Shown: positions 35,294-44,522, counted from the stretch's first letter. The stretch is 64,000 nt of DNA from Blastocatellia bacterium (GCA_003168335.1 PMSM01000006.1:448320-512319), one strand, 5' to 3'. Made by a program: numbers and translations. The notes: generated by a model from the letters alone, not told the origin.

Positions 35294-36177
35294 CTACGGA
35301 ACCTTATCGAGTTTGGCATCGAGGTTTAAAGTGCTGCCAGCCGTTACCGTGATCGTTCGTTCCCAGGATTTGAATCCCGACTTTGCGAGCCCGATTTTGT
35401 GATCTCCCGGGGCTAGTTGAATTGTCGAGGGAGTCGTACCCACAAACTTATCGTCGACCGTGATTTCAGCTCCGTCCGGCGTTGACTTAATTGCAATTGA
35501 AGACGAACTCGATGCTGAGGCATCCGCTCTTGGTGCGGCGGATTCAACGGCAACAGATTGACTGTTGAATTTCGCCGGATCCAGGGGAGTGTCGGCCGCA
35601 ACATACGCCGTAATCTCTGTTCCCTTGGGAATGGTTATGTCCTTGCCATGCATAAGAAGAAAGAACGGAGCAGCCGGGAAAAACAGGATGCTGGTCGCTA
35701 CGATCGCACCCGTCATCGCTCCGGTATGATTTCCTCCGCTACCACCCTTCACCGCACGCAACGAAGCCTTCTCCCCATCAACGAGTTGAACGTAGTCGAT
35801 ATTCATATTCAACTTCCCGGCACGGCCCATTCTGCGTTTCGGTTGCGCTTCAGTGACTGTCGCTATTGCCATTGCTCCTTGTTTGACTACCACAACATCG
35901 CCACTTTTATGTCCTCAAGGACTTCGAAATCCACTTTCTCGTCAGCCTTTGCGTCCGAAGAGGACATGGTGCGAGTTAGCTTCATCCTTACCGGGGTGTC
36001 TTCGGTTAGGCCAAACGCAAGAGGTGCCCTAGCTGGCGCGGGAGTAGCTGGTGTGGAAGTTTGAACTGGCTCAGGCGTTTTTTTATCCTTCTTACTCGCC
36101 TTCTCCTGCGGAAACGCCAATGACGAACTGACCAAACAAAACACGAGCGGTGCGGCCAATCGCATTGCAGACTTCAT
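35294..36177 (-). pseudogene. Exported PEGA-domain envelope protein, split by a frameshift
   Basis: Two overlapping reading frames form one gene. The first starts at ATG 36177 (ribosome binding site GAAAGGA) with a signal peptide (LAAPLVFCLVSSSLAFPQ), then a Lys/Pro-rich linker and TPVRMKLTRTMSSSDAK...VLEDIKV, and stops at 35887. The second continues in another frame: GDVVVVKQGAMAIATVTEAQ, GHTGAMTGAIVATS-like hydrophobic stretch, HGKDITIPKGTEITAYV, and a C-terminal PEGA domain (IAIKSTPDGAEITVDD...KSWERTITVTAG). Adding one G near 35898-35903 restores a single protein of about 294 residues. Either a recent pseudogene or an assembly error. It is a paralog of 34117-34767, with the PEGA domain as an extra. 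Confidence 0.75.
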
Positions 36178-36277
36178 AGGTATTCCTTTCAGTAGCGGTG
36201 ACGGGAGAGCTGAGCCCGGCATGATTGCCAAGTCTTGAGAGAAGCTTAATTCTTAGGAAAGCGATAGAAACCCGTGG

Positions 36278-38254
36278 CTAGGCTGTTAGGGCTTCTTCCT
36301 CGCGTTCTTCGATCAAATACGGCGAAACAACAATCGGCTTCTCGTCCGCGTCCTCTTCGAGGACGGCTTGGATAATCGGCAGACTCAGGGAGTGTTTCTT
36401 GGAAATGCCGGGGACGTTGTGGCCGGCGGCATAGACCGCATGACGCTCGTTCTGTTCGTACCATTCCGCGAGGTTGGCCGTCTTGTGCATGTTCTCGATT
36501 ATCTGACGCCAACCCACGCCGGTGTTGTAAGCGCAGAATGAAATCTCGCCTTCCTGAGTGCCGTAAGGAATCACGCACATCTCTGTGCGGCGGAAGTCGT
36601 AATTGAAAAGATCTTGAAACCACATGCCTTCGACGCACAGCACGCGCCAGGCATCGTTTAATGTGTCCTGACCCGCGCTTGTCATCCGGTCGTTGCGATC
36701 CGAACTGGAGTTGGTCGAAGACGGTTTGAAGAGATTGATGATTTGCGAGATCGGAAAGCCCTCTGGCGCTCGCCCCGCGTCAAAGTTGCGCATGATCGCC
36801 ATGCCCAACTGCGCGTAGGAAAGCTTCTTGCCGCGCGCCGTGTCGGTAATCACCGCGACGTCCTTCATGAACTGCTCGTAATTAAAAAAGTCGAACAGAG
36901 ATGAAAATGCGCCCGTCTTCTTATTGACCACTATCAAAGTGAAGATGCCGCAGTTCGGATGGCAATTGCACGACGACCAGCCCCACGGAGCGTCCGCGCC
37001 TTGCAGCATGTCCATCACGCTGGTGAATGCGGAATAAGAAGACAGCGGAAACCAATCGCGCAGCGGTTGCAAACGGCCACCCAGTTGATCTTTCAAATCG
37101 TGCGTCATTCCCGAGAGCGTGTAACGCTGTTTGATGCGGACGTCATCAGGGACATCTTCATCCCGGCCGGTAAACGAAACCGGCTGGAAAGCAATCGTCT
37201 GAACCTTGTCGATGTTCTTTGCCGCGAACTCAACGATCTGGCCGATGCCGTCGTTGTTGATGCTGTTGACGATCGTTACTACCAGGGTGACCTTGATGCC
37301 GACGCTCGCCAGGTTTTCAATCGCCCGCACCTTCACATCGAACAGATTGCCGACGCCACGATGCGCATTCTTCTCCTCGCCGACACCGTCGAACTGTAAA
37401 TAGACGCCATGCTGCCCGGCGGCCTTCGCAGCCTTGCAAAACTCAATGTCTTCGGCGAAGCGAATTCCGTTGGTTGCGGCGAGGATGCGATAGAAGCCGA
37501 CCTTCTTCGCGTACGCGACCGCGTCGAGATAATAAGGTGAAATCGTCGGTTCGCCGCCAGAGAAGAGAATGATGACCTGGCGCTTTGGTTTGAATGATAC
37601 GGCGCGATCCAAAATCGCTTTGGTGTCGTCCAACGTTGGCTCATGGACATAACCAACCTGGTTCGCATCCATGAAGCACGGATTGCACATCATGTTGCAG
37701 CGGTTGGTTAGATCGACGGTGAGCACGGCGCCACGGCCAAACTTGATATTTGAAGTTCCGTGCTTATGTACGTGCGAATCTTCAGCCGCTTTGAAGTCGC
37801 GTCCGAAAAATAGCGATTCAATTCGCTCGAGAAACGCCGGGTCGGTCGCCATCACATCGACAAACTCACCGTGCTTCGGGCAGGTCTTGCGCATGACGAC
37901 CTGTCCGTTCTCTTCCACAATCTGTGCTTTGATTTCACCCGGGTGCTCATTCATCAACGACTCGAGAGTAGTCTCGCCGCTGATGACGGCGTCGCGCACC
38001 TCTTTCACGCAGCGCGGGCAAAGCGAATCTGTCTCTCTGGGAAAACCAAGCGGGGGTGCCGATCGTTCATAAGATTTCAGCAGCGGGCCGGGCGCCCATT
38101 TCGGACGAATGGCGTCGCCTTCAGGCAGGCGCTGATTGACTGACTGAAAAGCTTTCCAGGCAACGTCCGAAAGCGTCGAAACCAGCTTCGAGCCTTTGAC
38201 TCCGGTCAACTTACTCTTGTCTGTCTCGCCGCGGCGGAATTGATCACTAAACAA
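36278..38254 (-). CDS. Radical SAM protein of Tes / membrane-spanning-lipid-synthase type
   Basis: 658 residues. The N-terminal region has CPRC (near residue 80) and KTCPKHGEF, a rubredoxin-like metal site; the radical SAM core is CNMMCNPC (Cys186, 190, 193), with FSGGEPTISPYYLDA. Further Cys clusters follow at SSCNCHPNCG and near the C-terminus (MCVIPYGTQEG, SFCAYNTG). This order matches archaeal tetraether synthase (Tes) and bacterial relatives that join lipid tails between sp3 carbons. Acidobacteriota make membrane-spanning iso-diabolic acid lipids, so such a role is plausible. The start is TTG 38254, behind AAGGAGAG. It is divergent from the SIR2-STAND module. Another radical SAM function cannot be excluded. 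Confidence 0.7.
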   Translation of the reverse strand: MFSDQFRRGETDKSKLTGVKGSKLVSTLSDVAWKAFQSVNQRLPEGDAIRPKWAPGPLLKSYERSAPPLGFPRETDSLCPRCVKEVRDAVISGETTLESLMNEHPGEIKAQIVEENGQVVMRKTCPKHGEFVDVMATDPAFLERIESLFFGRDFKAAEDSHVHKHGTSNIKFGRGAVLTVDLTNRCNMMCNPCFMDANQVGYVHEPTLDDTKAILDRAVSFKPKRQVIILFSGGEPTISPYYLDAVAYAKKVGFYRILAATNGIRFAEDIEFCKAAKAAGQHGVYLQFDGVGEEKNAHRGVGNLFDVKVRAIENLASVGIKVTLVVTIVNSINNDGIGQIVEFAAKNIDKVQTIAFQPVSFTGRDEDVPDDVRIKQRYTLSGMTHDLKDQLGGRLQPLRDWFPLSSYSAFTSVMDMLQGADAPWGWSSCNCHPNCGIFTLIVVNKKTGAFSSLFDFFNYEQFMKDVAVITDTARGKKLSYAQLGMAIMRNFDAGRAPEGFPISQIINLFKPSSTNSSSDRNDRMTSAGQDTLNDAWRVLCVEGMWFQDLFNYDFRRTEMCVIPYGTQEGEISFCAYNTGVGWRQIIENMHKTANLAEWYEQNERHAVYAAGHNVPGISKKHSLSLPIIQAVLEEDADEKPIVVSPYLIEEREEEALTA

Positions 38255-38578
38255 TTAATACTCTCCTTGGGTGGCGCTTTAGAGTATTGAGACGCGCCCC
38301 AATTACTAAAAGCCTAAGAAATTAAACAGCGCCACAGCCCGGAAATGCGATCAGGGATAATCAGCAGCGCGAGTCATGATAATTTGCCGGGACAGTCAAA
38401 GGCAAGACCAAAAGCCGTCGCTCGCGCCAACCGGGATCTGACCGAGCAGACGCAATTGGGCCTAAACCCTTTGTTCGCAAAGCTCTTTCTTATTGACACA
38501 CCTGTTTGTCGAGGGTATAAGCATCCACGAACCTTCTGCACATAACGCGGAACTGGAGGCACACAACGGAGGCACCTC
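38255..38578. other. Divergent promoter region of the Tes-like and SIR2 genes
   Basis: 324 bases without a gene. It contains the ribosome binding site of the Tes-like gene at the left end, the strong SIR2 promoter at 38493-38521, and a GGAGGC ribosome binding site before 38579. No palindromic repeat is found here, unlike most gaps in the window. Confidence 0.6.
38493..38521 (+). promoter_or_regulatory. Near-consensus sigma-70 promoter of the SIR2-STAND module
   Basis: Perfect TTGACA at 38493-38498, 17-base spacer, TATAAG at 38516-38521 (five of six). Transcription would begin near 38528, leaving a leader of about 50 bases before the SIR2 start. This is the best promoter seen in the window. 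Confidence 0.8.
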
Positions 38579-39523
38579 ATGGCCGAACCACCTTATGGCG
38601 AGATTGTCGACTTATTAGAGAGCGGACAGGTCGTGCCATTTCTCGGCGCGGGAGTCAATTTTGGTACGCGCCAGCCGCCGGACGCGAAGTGGGACGACAA
38701 GAGCCCGACGTTTCTGCCAAGCGGCGCCGAACTGTCGAGATTCCTCGCTTCGAAAAGTAATTTTCCTTCCGCCGATGAACACGATCGGGCGGACCTCGCC
38801 AAGGTCGCTTCCTACTTTGCCGAAACCAGCGCGCGCAGCCGTCTGCGACAGCGGTTGCACGAAGTTTTTGACCGTGACTTTGAACCGTGCGGAATCCACA
38901 GCTACCTGGCGGAACTAAAAAACCCGCTTTTGATCGTTACTACCAACTATGATGATCTAACTGAACGCGCCTTTGTGAAAGCGGGCAGGCCTTACGATCT
39001 GGTTATTCATCCGACTGATCGCAAAGATGTAGGGGCTTCCGTGCTCTGGTGGCGCTATCAGGCGAAAGAGCCGGAAGCGGTGGCGCCAAACAAGCTTTTC
39101 ATCGACCTCGATAAGACGACGGTGATCTACAAAATGCACGGGACGGTCGATCGCCAGTTAAAGCAGTGGGATAGTTACGTCATCACCGAAGAAGACTATG
39201 TGGACTTCCTTTCACGCATGATGGGCCAAACTGCCGTACCGGCGCAGTTCATGCGCCACTTTCGCACACGTCACTTTCTATTCATGGGTTACGGCCTCAA
39301 CGACTGGAACCTCCGAGTCGTACTCAAGAATCTGCGGTCGGTGCTGCCGGGCGCCGAAGAAAAATCCGCTGACGAAGAAAATGAGGAAGAAGATCTGCGG
39401 TCATGGGCCATCCAGTTCGGTCCTTCGGATCTCGAAGTCGAGCTTTGGAGCGCGCGCAAGGTCAGGATTTATAACGTGGACATCAACGAATTCGCGAAAC
39501 GGATGAAAGCAGAAAATAGTTAG
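38579..39523 (+). CDS. SIR2-domain protein (SIR2_2 type), probable NADase effector
   Basis: 314 residues from ATG 38579, with a GGAGG ribosome binding site. The Sir2-like Rossmann motif is VVPFLGAGVNFG near 18-29; the catalytic pair is Asn123 in TTNYDDLTE and His187 in YKMHGTVD; FLFMGYGLNDWNLRVVL near 236-252 completes the fold. SIR2 domains of this type in bacterial defence modules act as NADases that deplete NAD on infection. There is no membrane segment; the tail is acidic (ADEENEEEDL). A STAND NTPase gene starts 50 bases downstream, which makes a two-gene sensor-effector module likely. The effector role is inferred from family and neighbour. Confidence 0.85.
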   Translation: MAEPPYGEIVDLLESGQVVPFLGAGVNFGTRQPPDAKWDDKSPTFLPSGAELSRFLASKSNFPSADEHDRADLAKVASYFAETSARSRLRQRLHEVFDRDFEPCGIHSYLAELKNPLLIVTTNYDDLTERAFVKAGRPYDLVIHPTDRKDVGASVLWWRYQAKEPEAVAPNKLFIDLDKTTVIYKMHGTVDRQLKQWDSYVITEEDYVDFLSRMMGQTAVPAQFMRHFRTRHFLFMGYGLNDWNLRVVLKNLRSVLPGAEEKSADEENEEEDLRSWAIQFGPSDLEVELWSARKVRIYNVDINEFAKRMKAENS

Positions 39524-39573
39524 ACGCGAGGATAATCCGCCCACTACCAAAGCGGTATTGACCGCGGTACAAG

Positions 39574-41502
39574 ATGAGCCAAAAGCTCCCGCCAGATTTT
39601 TGTCCCTACAAGGGCCTGCAACCTTATACCGAGCAGGATTGCGCGTTCTTCTTTGGCCGCACGCGCGATCAGCAGATCATCATTTCGAATTTGTACGCCG
39701 CTCAACTGACCGTTTTTTACGGAGCGAGCGGTGTCGGAAAAAGTTCGGTGTTACTGGCCGGCACGGTGCCGTTGCTCAAGCTGGAGCCAAACCTTTCCGT
39801 CGTCGTTTTTCGTAACTGGCAGGATCCCAGTTTCACCTCGCAGCTAAAACAGCGCACGCTTGAGGCTGTCAGCAGCAGCACTGGTAAGCAGATCGATGCT
39901 GACCTGTCACTTCCTTTGGATGAATTTCTGGGTCAGGTGGCGCGCGGGTCGCGAGGGCCACTCTTCCTGGTCTTCGATCAGTTCGAGGAGTACTTTCTTT
40001 ACAATCCACCCTCTCCCAATTCCGACACCTTCGAAGCAGAATTCGCGCGGGCAGTAAATCGTCGGGACCTCAACGTGAATTTCCTGCTCTCGCTGCGCGA
40101 GGACGGCCTGAGCAAGCTCGATCGTTTCCAGGGCCGCATTCCGACGCTGATGAACAACATGTTACGGCTCGAACATCTCGACCGTGAGGGCGCCAGGGAA
40201 GCGATCACCAAGCCGCTCGAGGAATACAACCGGCAAATACAAGACAAGACCGGAGCAGTAACAATTGAACCGAGTTTGGTCGAAGCCGTTCTGGATGATT
40301 TGCGAGGCGCGAAAGTGAATTCCGAACAGATGGCGCAAGGCAGAGTCGAAAGCTTGCTCGCAACTGCTCCGGCAGCCGAGATCGAAACGCCCTTACTGCA
40401 GATGGTTTTGACGCGTCTCTGGGACGAAGAGCGCGCCGCGGGGTCGCGTGTGTTGCGCCTGCAAACTTTTGAGAAGCTGGGCCGGGCCGCAAACATTGCT
40501 CGCACACATCTCGATACAGTTATGAAGAAACTAACTGAGTCTGAGTGGAACGATGCGGCCAGCATTCTTCGTTATCTCGTTACGCCTTCAGGCACAAAAA
40601 TCGCCCAGGAAACAGGTGCTCTTGCTTCATGGACTGAATTGGCGGAGCCCAGAGTGCAGGCGATCCTGAATCGACTTAGCGCACCCGACATGCGCATCTT
40701 GCGAACGATGCAAGCCCCGGGACAGCCCATGCGATACGAGATCTTTCACGATGTCCTGGCCCAGGCGATTCTTACCTGGCGGCGGCGCTATGTTGCGCGA
40801 CAACAGGAGGAGAGAGTCAGGCGGGAAGAGCAGGAACGGGTAAAGCAGAATCAAGCCGAAACCGAACGCCGCCTGGAACTGGAACGCGCGCGCCGGTCGC
40901 GCAGAGTCATCATCGCCTTATCTGCAATACTGGTAATCATGGCCGCACAAATGGGCTACGCGTTCTGGCAGCGAACCGAGGCCAGCCGAGCCCGTCAACA
41001 GTTAGCGCCACTGGAGCGCCGCATCGATGAGAAGCAGAAAGAGATTGACGACAAACAGAAAGCGATCGACGGTGTTAACAACCAGTTGGAGAATATCAGC
41101 AAAGCGGCCGAGCACATGCGCAAGGGACAAATATATGTTCAGGCAAGAAAATATTCTGAGGGTATTCAAGAGATCGATAGAGCAATCGAGGATGATCCTA
41201 CCAATCCGAATGCCTATAACCAACAGGGCTATGCTTATTTACGATCCGGAAAATATCAAGAGGCCGTCGACAGCCTGAACCGTTCTCTGGAGATCGACCC
41301 GAACTTCGTTTGGGGGCACTATAATCTGGCCTTAGCCTACTGGGCTCAGAATCAACGCGACCAAGCCGTCAAGGAAGTCGAGGCAGTCTTGAAGATCGAC
41401 CCCAGTTTTCGAGACATAATCAAGAGCGATGGCCAATTTGAGAAGTTCAAAACCTCGCCTGATTACGTCAAACTGATCGAGCCTGCAGATTCCCAGAAGT
41501 AA
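39574..41502 (+). CDS. Membrane-anchored STAND NTPase (nSTAND1) with coiled coil and TPRs
   Basis: 642 residues. The N-terminal YKGLQPYTEQDCAFFFGR is the hallmark entry of nSTAND1 ATPases; Walker A is GASGVGKSS (50-58) and Walker B LFLVFDQFEEY (130-140). A winged-helix-type region (about 340-420, ending EIFHDVLAQAILTW) follows, then a basic coiled coil (RQQEERVRREEQER), one transmembrane helix (about 445-467), a second coiled coil, and two to three TPRs (about 525-625). STAND proteins are switch ATPases that oligomerise when the sensor part detects a trigger. With SIR2 upstream it is likely to gate the effector. The TPRs lie beyond the membrane, an unusual place for a phage sensor. Confidence 0.88.
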   Translation: MSQKLPPDFCPYKGLQPYTEQDCAFFFGRTRDQQIIISNLYAAQLTVFYGASGVGKSSVLLAGTVPLLKLEPNLSVVVFRNWQDPSFTSQLKQRTLEAVSSSTGKQIDADLSLPLDEFLGQVARGSRGPLFLVFDQFEEYFLYNPPSPNSDTFEAEFARAVNRRDLNVNFLLSLREDGLSKLDRFQGRIPTLMNNMLRLEHLDREGAREAITKPLEEYNRQIQDKTGAVTIEPSLVEAVLDDLRGAKVNSEQMAQGRVESLLATAPAAEIETPLLQMVLTRLWDEERAAGSRVLRLQTFEKLGRAANIARTHLDTVMKKLTESEWNDAASILRYLVTPSGTKIAQETGALASWTELAEPRVQAILNRLSAPDMRILRTMQAPGQPMRYEIFHDVLAQAILTWRRRYVARQQEERVRREEQERVKQNQAETERRLELERARRSRRVIIALSAILVIMAAQMGYAFWQRTEASRARQQLAPLERRIDEKQKEIDDKQKAIDGVNNQLENISKAAEHMRKGQIYVQARKYSEGIQEIDRAIEDDPTNPNAYNQQGYAYLRSGKYQEAVDSLNRSLEIDPNFVWGHYNLALAYWAQNQRDQAVKEVEAVLKIDPSFRDIIKSDGQFEKFKTSPDYVKLIEPADSQK

Positions 41503-41533
41503 AGAATTCGCCGCACAATTACCGCCAGGTAAG

Positions 41534-41556
41534 TACCGGTTGACCGGTAGTCCTTT
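41534..41556 (+). terminator. Weak terminator after the STAND gene
   Basis: TACCGG (41534-41539) pairs with CCGGTA (41544-41549), followed by a T-rich GTCCTTTTG. The stem is only six base pairs, so efficiency is doubtful. Confidence 0.35.
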
Positions 41557-41616
41557 TGTGTTTGCCTCGGACTCCGTGATCGGATAAGGTGCGCCGAGAA
41601 CATCAGACCCGATTGA

Positions 41617-42687
41617 GTGAGAATTTTCATGGACGAAGCACGAAGAGCTAAAACTGTCGACGAGTTGGCGGCCCTTGTCGGCGGATGCGTGGTTGGTGAT
41701 CGCACGGTTCTGATTAATCGCGTTAACAGTGTCGCATCCGCGGCGGAGGGCGATATCACGTACGTCGAAGACGAGAAGTACTTCGAGGCAGCGAGCACAA
41801 GCAGAGCATCGTGCGTGATTGCTCCCGTCGGCGCGAACGTAAAGGCGCCGTGCCGCATTGAGGTAGCGAAACCAAAACTCGCATTCGCGCTGATCGCCGA
41901 AGTCCTCCATCCGCCGAAGCGACCTGAACCATCGATTCACCCGACGGCGGTTATCGCCGCAAGCGCAGACGTTGCCTTGACTGCCTTTATCGGGCCGCAT
42001 GTTTGCATCGGCGAGCACAGTGGCGTCGGCGTCAGTACACAGATTCATGCCGGAGCCAGCATTGGAGACAGCGTCACGATTGGCAGCGACTGTGTCATTC
42101 ATCCGAGCGTCGTGATTTACGACAACGTTAGTATTGGGGATCGAGTGATCCTACACGCTGGTGTAGTCATAGGCGCGGATGGTTTTGGTTATGTTCGCGA
42201 CGAACAGGGTTATCACAAGTTTCCGCAGGTCGGCACGGTCGTCATCGAGGACGACGTCGAACTGGGAGCGAACACCTGCGTCGATCGCGCGGCGCTCGGT
42301 CGCACGCGCATCGGCCGGGGCACGAAGATCGACAACATGGTCCACGTCGGACACAACTGTGACATCGGTGAACGCGTGGTAATCGCCGCGCAGACGGGCA
42401 TCAGCGGCAGCGTGATCATTGAAGATGATTGCGTTATTGGCGGACAAGTCGGGTTCGGCGATCACATCCGCGTGCAAAGCGGCGCGATAATCGGATCAAA
42501 GGCCGGAATTCTGCCGGGCAAGATTGTCCGGCCCGGTGTTTGGTGGGGAATTCCGATTCAGCCGTTGGATGAATACAAGCGTCTGAATGCGCACATCAGC
42601 CGCTTGCCGCATGTGCGCCAGGAATTGAAAGAGTTAACTGAGCGTGTCAGAATGTTGGAAAATGAGTTGCGTCAAAACGAGGAATAG
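41617..42687 (+). CDS. lpxD: UDP-3-O-acylglucosamine N-acyltransferase
   Basis: 356 residues from GTG 41617, or 352 from ATG 41629. The N-terminal uridine-binding domain is followed by a left-handed beta helix of hexapeptide repeats (many I-G-x repeats from IHPTAVIAASADV on); the catalytic His lies in MVHVGHNCDIGE. A C-terminal helix (HVRQELKELTERVRMLENEL) closes the trimer. LpxD adds the second acyl chain in lipid A synthesis, which shows the organism has an LPS outer membrane. No other lpx gene is adjacent; this stand-alone copy follows the STAND gene after 114 bases. Confidence 0.95.
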   Translation: MRIFMDEARRAKTVDELAALVGGCVVGDRTVLINRVNSVASAAEGDITYVEDEKYFEAASTSRASCVIAPVGANVKAPCRIEVAKPKLAFALIAEVLHPPKRPEPSIHPTAVIAASADVALTAFIGPHVCIGEHSGVGVSTQIHAGASIGDSVTIGSDCVIHPSVVIYDNVSIGDRVILHAGVVIGADGFGYVRDEQGYHKFPQVGTVVIEDDVELGANTCVDRAALGRTRIGRGTKIDNMVHVGHNCDIGERVVIAAQTGISGSVIIEDDCVIGGQVGFGDHIRVQSGAIIGSKAGILPGKIVRPGVWWGIPIQPLDEYKRLNAHISRLPHVRQELKELTERVRMLENELRQNEE

Positions 42688-42738
42688 GATCGTGGCTGAG
42701 TGTTTTCAGCGCTTTGAAAAAACTGGAAGCGGACGTAA

Positions 42739-42832
42739 GATCTTCCAGAAAATAAATGGAACTCGACGCGTGATCTTCCAAGAAAATAAATGGAATTCAA
42801 TCCATGATCTTCCAGAAAAAAACTGGTTGACA
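42739..42832. repeat. Three tandem repeats of about 33 bases
   Basis: GATCTTCCAGAAAATAAATG-type units begin at 42739, 42772 and 42806. They are AT-rich compared with the surroundings and lie between lpxD and the next gene, within the probable leader. They might be a protein-binding array; no protein is identified. Confidence 0.8.
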
Positions 42833-42905
42833 ACAAGAGATGGTTAGGCGAATCTGAGGTCGAACTTCGCACACCGCGAAGTCCTTCCCTCAGAAAGCTG
42901 CCATC

Positions 42906-44219
42906 ATGAAAAAGCCCTCAATGTATATTCTCATTACGCTAGTACTCTCGGTTGCCGCCGGCTCTCAAGCACAATCATCCAGATCTATCGAATCGATGAC
43001 TCGTCCGCGGGTTGTCGCCGGATCAAAAGCGGCTAGCCCTTCGAAGTCAAAGTATCAGGGTCAGTCTACTCAGCAGCAGACACCCTCTCGTCCGACGGAA
43101 ACCGGAAACCGGTCCATCGAAAAGGCAAGCACGCCTAGCCGACAGCAGCAGGAAGAATCGAGATCGTCATCGCGTGAGGAACCCAACGCCTCTCTTCGCC
43201 ATCTTTCACCCAACCGGATTCGGTCGCGCATCAACGAAGCACAACGCTTGATGAAGATCCGCCCCGTGCCGACTTCGATGATGGCGCCTTCGCTGGATTA
43301 CGTGACCGTGGCCGCATTGTTGCCGGAAACCTCGCAGATTCATCTGATCCGCATTGCGAAGCAAACCTTCCTGACCAAGGGCGCTGAGCTTTCGTCGACG
43401 ACTTCGTTGGGGTTACCGGTCCAGGTCCGCATCGTGCGCGCCAATGGCGTCAACACGGCCGTGACGGTCTTTGACGAAAAGAACCGGTCCTTGTTGCCCC
43501 TGGTGGCGGAATTCCCGATCGAACACCGCGGCGTATTTCGCGAGATGGCTTATTACACGTCGGCCCATCCGGCGCTGTTGTCAGCCGAACTGATGAAGTC
43601 GGGCCAGACCTACGTGAACTCGATGGTTGACCTGGCGGCGAAGCGGCTGCGTGAAAGAGGCGTGAACGTCGCCCCGAACCTCGTGGAAGTTGCCAAGCGC
43701 CTTTGCATCATCGAGCACGTCGATCACGATCGCTTTCGAAATGAAAATCGCATCGCGCTCTTCGAAGAAATTTATACGCTGTACGCGTTGAATGAACTCG
43801 ATACTTATCGTTACTCGGTAAGTTCAGCCGGCGCGGGTGGCATGGTACAGATGATTCCCTGGACCTATGCACTCATGCGCCAGCGCCATCCCGGCGTGGG
43901 TTTGAATCCCGATTTTGTCGCGGGCATGCGCAACCACGGCAATGCGCTGGAAGCGATGTTGCTTTACATGCAGGACACCTGGAACGATCTGTCGGCCAAC
44001 GAAGACGTGCAATCAGCTCTCAGCGCCAGGCAAGCGACCACCACCGAACTGCTGGCTGCCGGCTATAATTCAAACGCCGCCAAGCTGCCCGGCTACATCC
44101 GGCGGGCTGGCGCGGGTTGGCGCACGCTGATTCCGCGTGAAACCCAAATCTATTTACAAATCTATCAGTCGTTGGATAGCTTGATGAAGCCAAAAGAAAA
44201 TCATCGACGGAAGAAGTAA
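42906..44219 (+). CDS. Lytic-transglycosylase-like exported protein
   Basis: 437 residues. A signal peptide (MYILITLVLSVAAGSQAQ) precedes a Ser/Gln/Arg-rich low-complexity stretch up to about residue 100. The C-terminal half has a lysozyme-like pattern: RLCIIEHVDHDRF with a candidate catalytic Glu, then SSAGAGGMVQMIPWTY, comparable to the GAxGxMQxxPxT motif of SLT domains, and AMLLYMQDTW. It would cut peptidoglycan in the periplasm. The motif fit is good but not perfect, so enzymatic activity is inferred. A terminator follows. Confidence 0.7.
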   Translation: MKKPSMYILITLVLSVAAGSQAQSSRSIESMTRPRVVAGSKAASPSKSKYQGQSTQQQTPSRPTETGNRSIEKASTPSRQQQEESRSSSREEPNASLRHLSPNRIRSRINEAQRLMKIRPVPTSMMAPSLDYVTVAALLPETSQIHLIRIAKQTFLTKGAELSSTTSLGLPVQVRIVRANGVNTAVTVFDEKNRSLLPLVAEFPIEHRGVFREMAYYTSAHPALLSAELMKSGQTYVNSMVDLAAKRLRERGVNVAPNLVEVAKRLCIIEHVDHDRFRNENRIALFEEIYTLYALNELDTYRYSVSSAGAGGMVQMIPWTYALMRQRHPGVGLNPDFVAGMRNHGNALEAMLLYMQDTWNDLSANEDVQSALSARQATTTELLAAGYNSNAAKLPGYIRRAGAGWRTLIPRETQIYLQIYQSLDSLMKPKENHRRKK

Positions 44220-44252
44220 GTCGGTTTAGCAGCGAGCTGAGTCAGACTTCTG

Positions 44253-44286
44253 AAACACCCGGTTTCCCATGCCGGGTGTTTTGCTT
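44253..44286 (+). terminator. Rho-independent terminator
   Basis: AACACCCGG (44254-44262) pairs with CCGGGTGTT (44272-44280), followed by TTGCTTT. It lies about 35 bases after the transglycosylase-like gene. Confidence 0.8.
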
Positions 44287-44299
44287 TGCGGTTGAGCGC

Positions 44300-44367
44300 G
44301 TCAGAAGCCCGCCCGTGAGGGAGGGCTCATTTTCCCAGAGGCCTTCCCTCACGGTCGGGCTTCTGAC
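44300..44367. repeat. Full palindromic element, GAGCCCTCCC family
   Basis: Inverted arms 44300-44328 and 44339-44367, beginning GTCAGAAGCCCG and ending CGGGCTTCTGAC. The same length and arms as the copy inside the radical SAM gene at 28943-29010. It lies between a terminator and the cytochrome gene; the remaining gap to 44522 holds nothing further recognised. Confidence 0.9.
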
Positions 44368-44522
44368 ACGAAACTACCGTCCCACAACTTGATCACGTAA
44401 TAATGTCCACACGCCTTCGAGGCTTGCGCATCCGGCGGGCGCAATGTTATATGCAAACCTGTTGCGGACTGAGTCGGTCGGTCCAGATCTTGTTGTTCCC
44501 CTAAAATTATTCGGAGCGAAAA

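Noticed and set aside
38579-39523. Protein deacetylase role for the SIR2 protein
   Set aside because: It is of the SIR2_2 type and lies next to a STAND ATPase; no zinc-binding Cys set of deacetylase sirtuins is visible.
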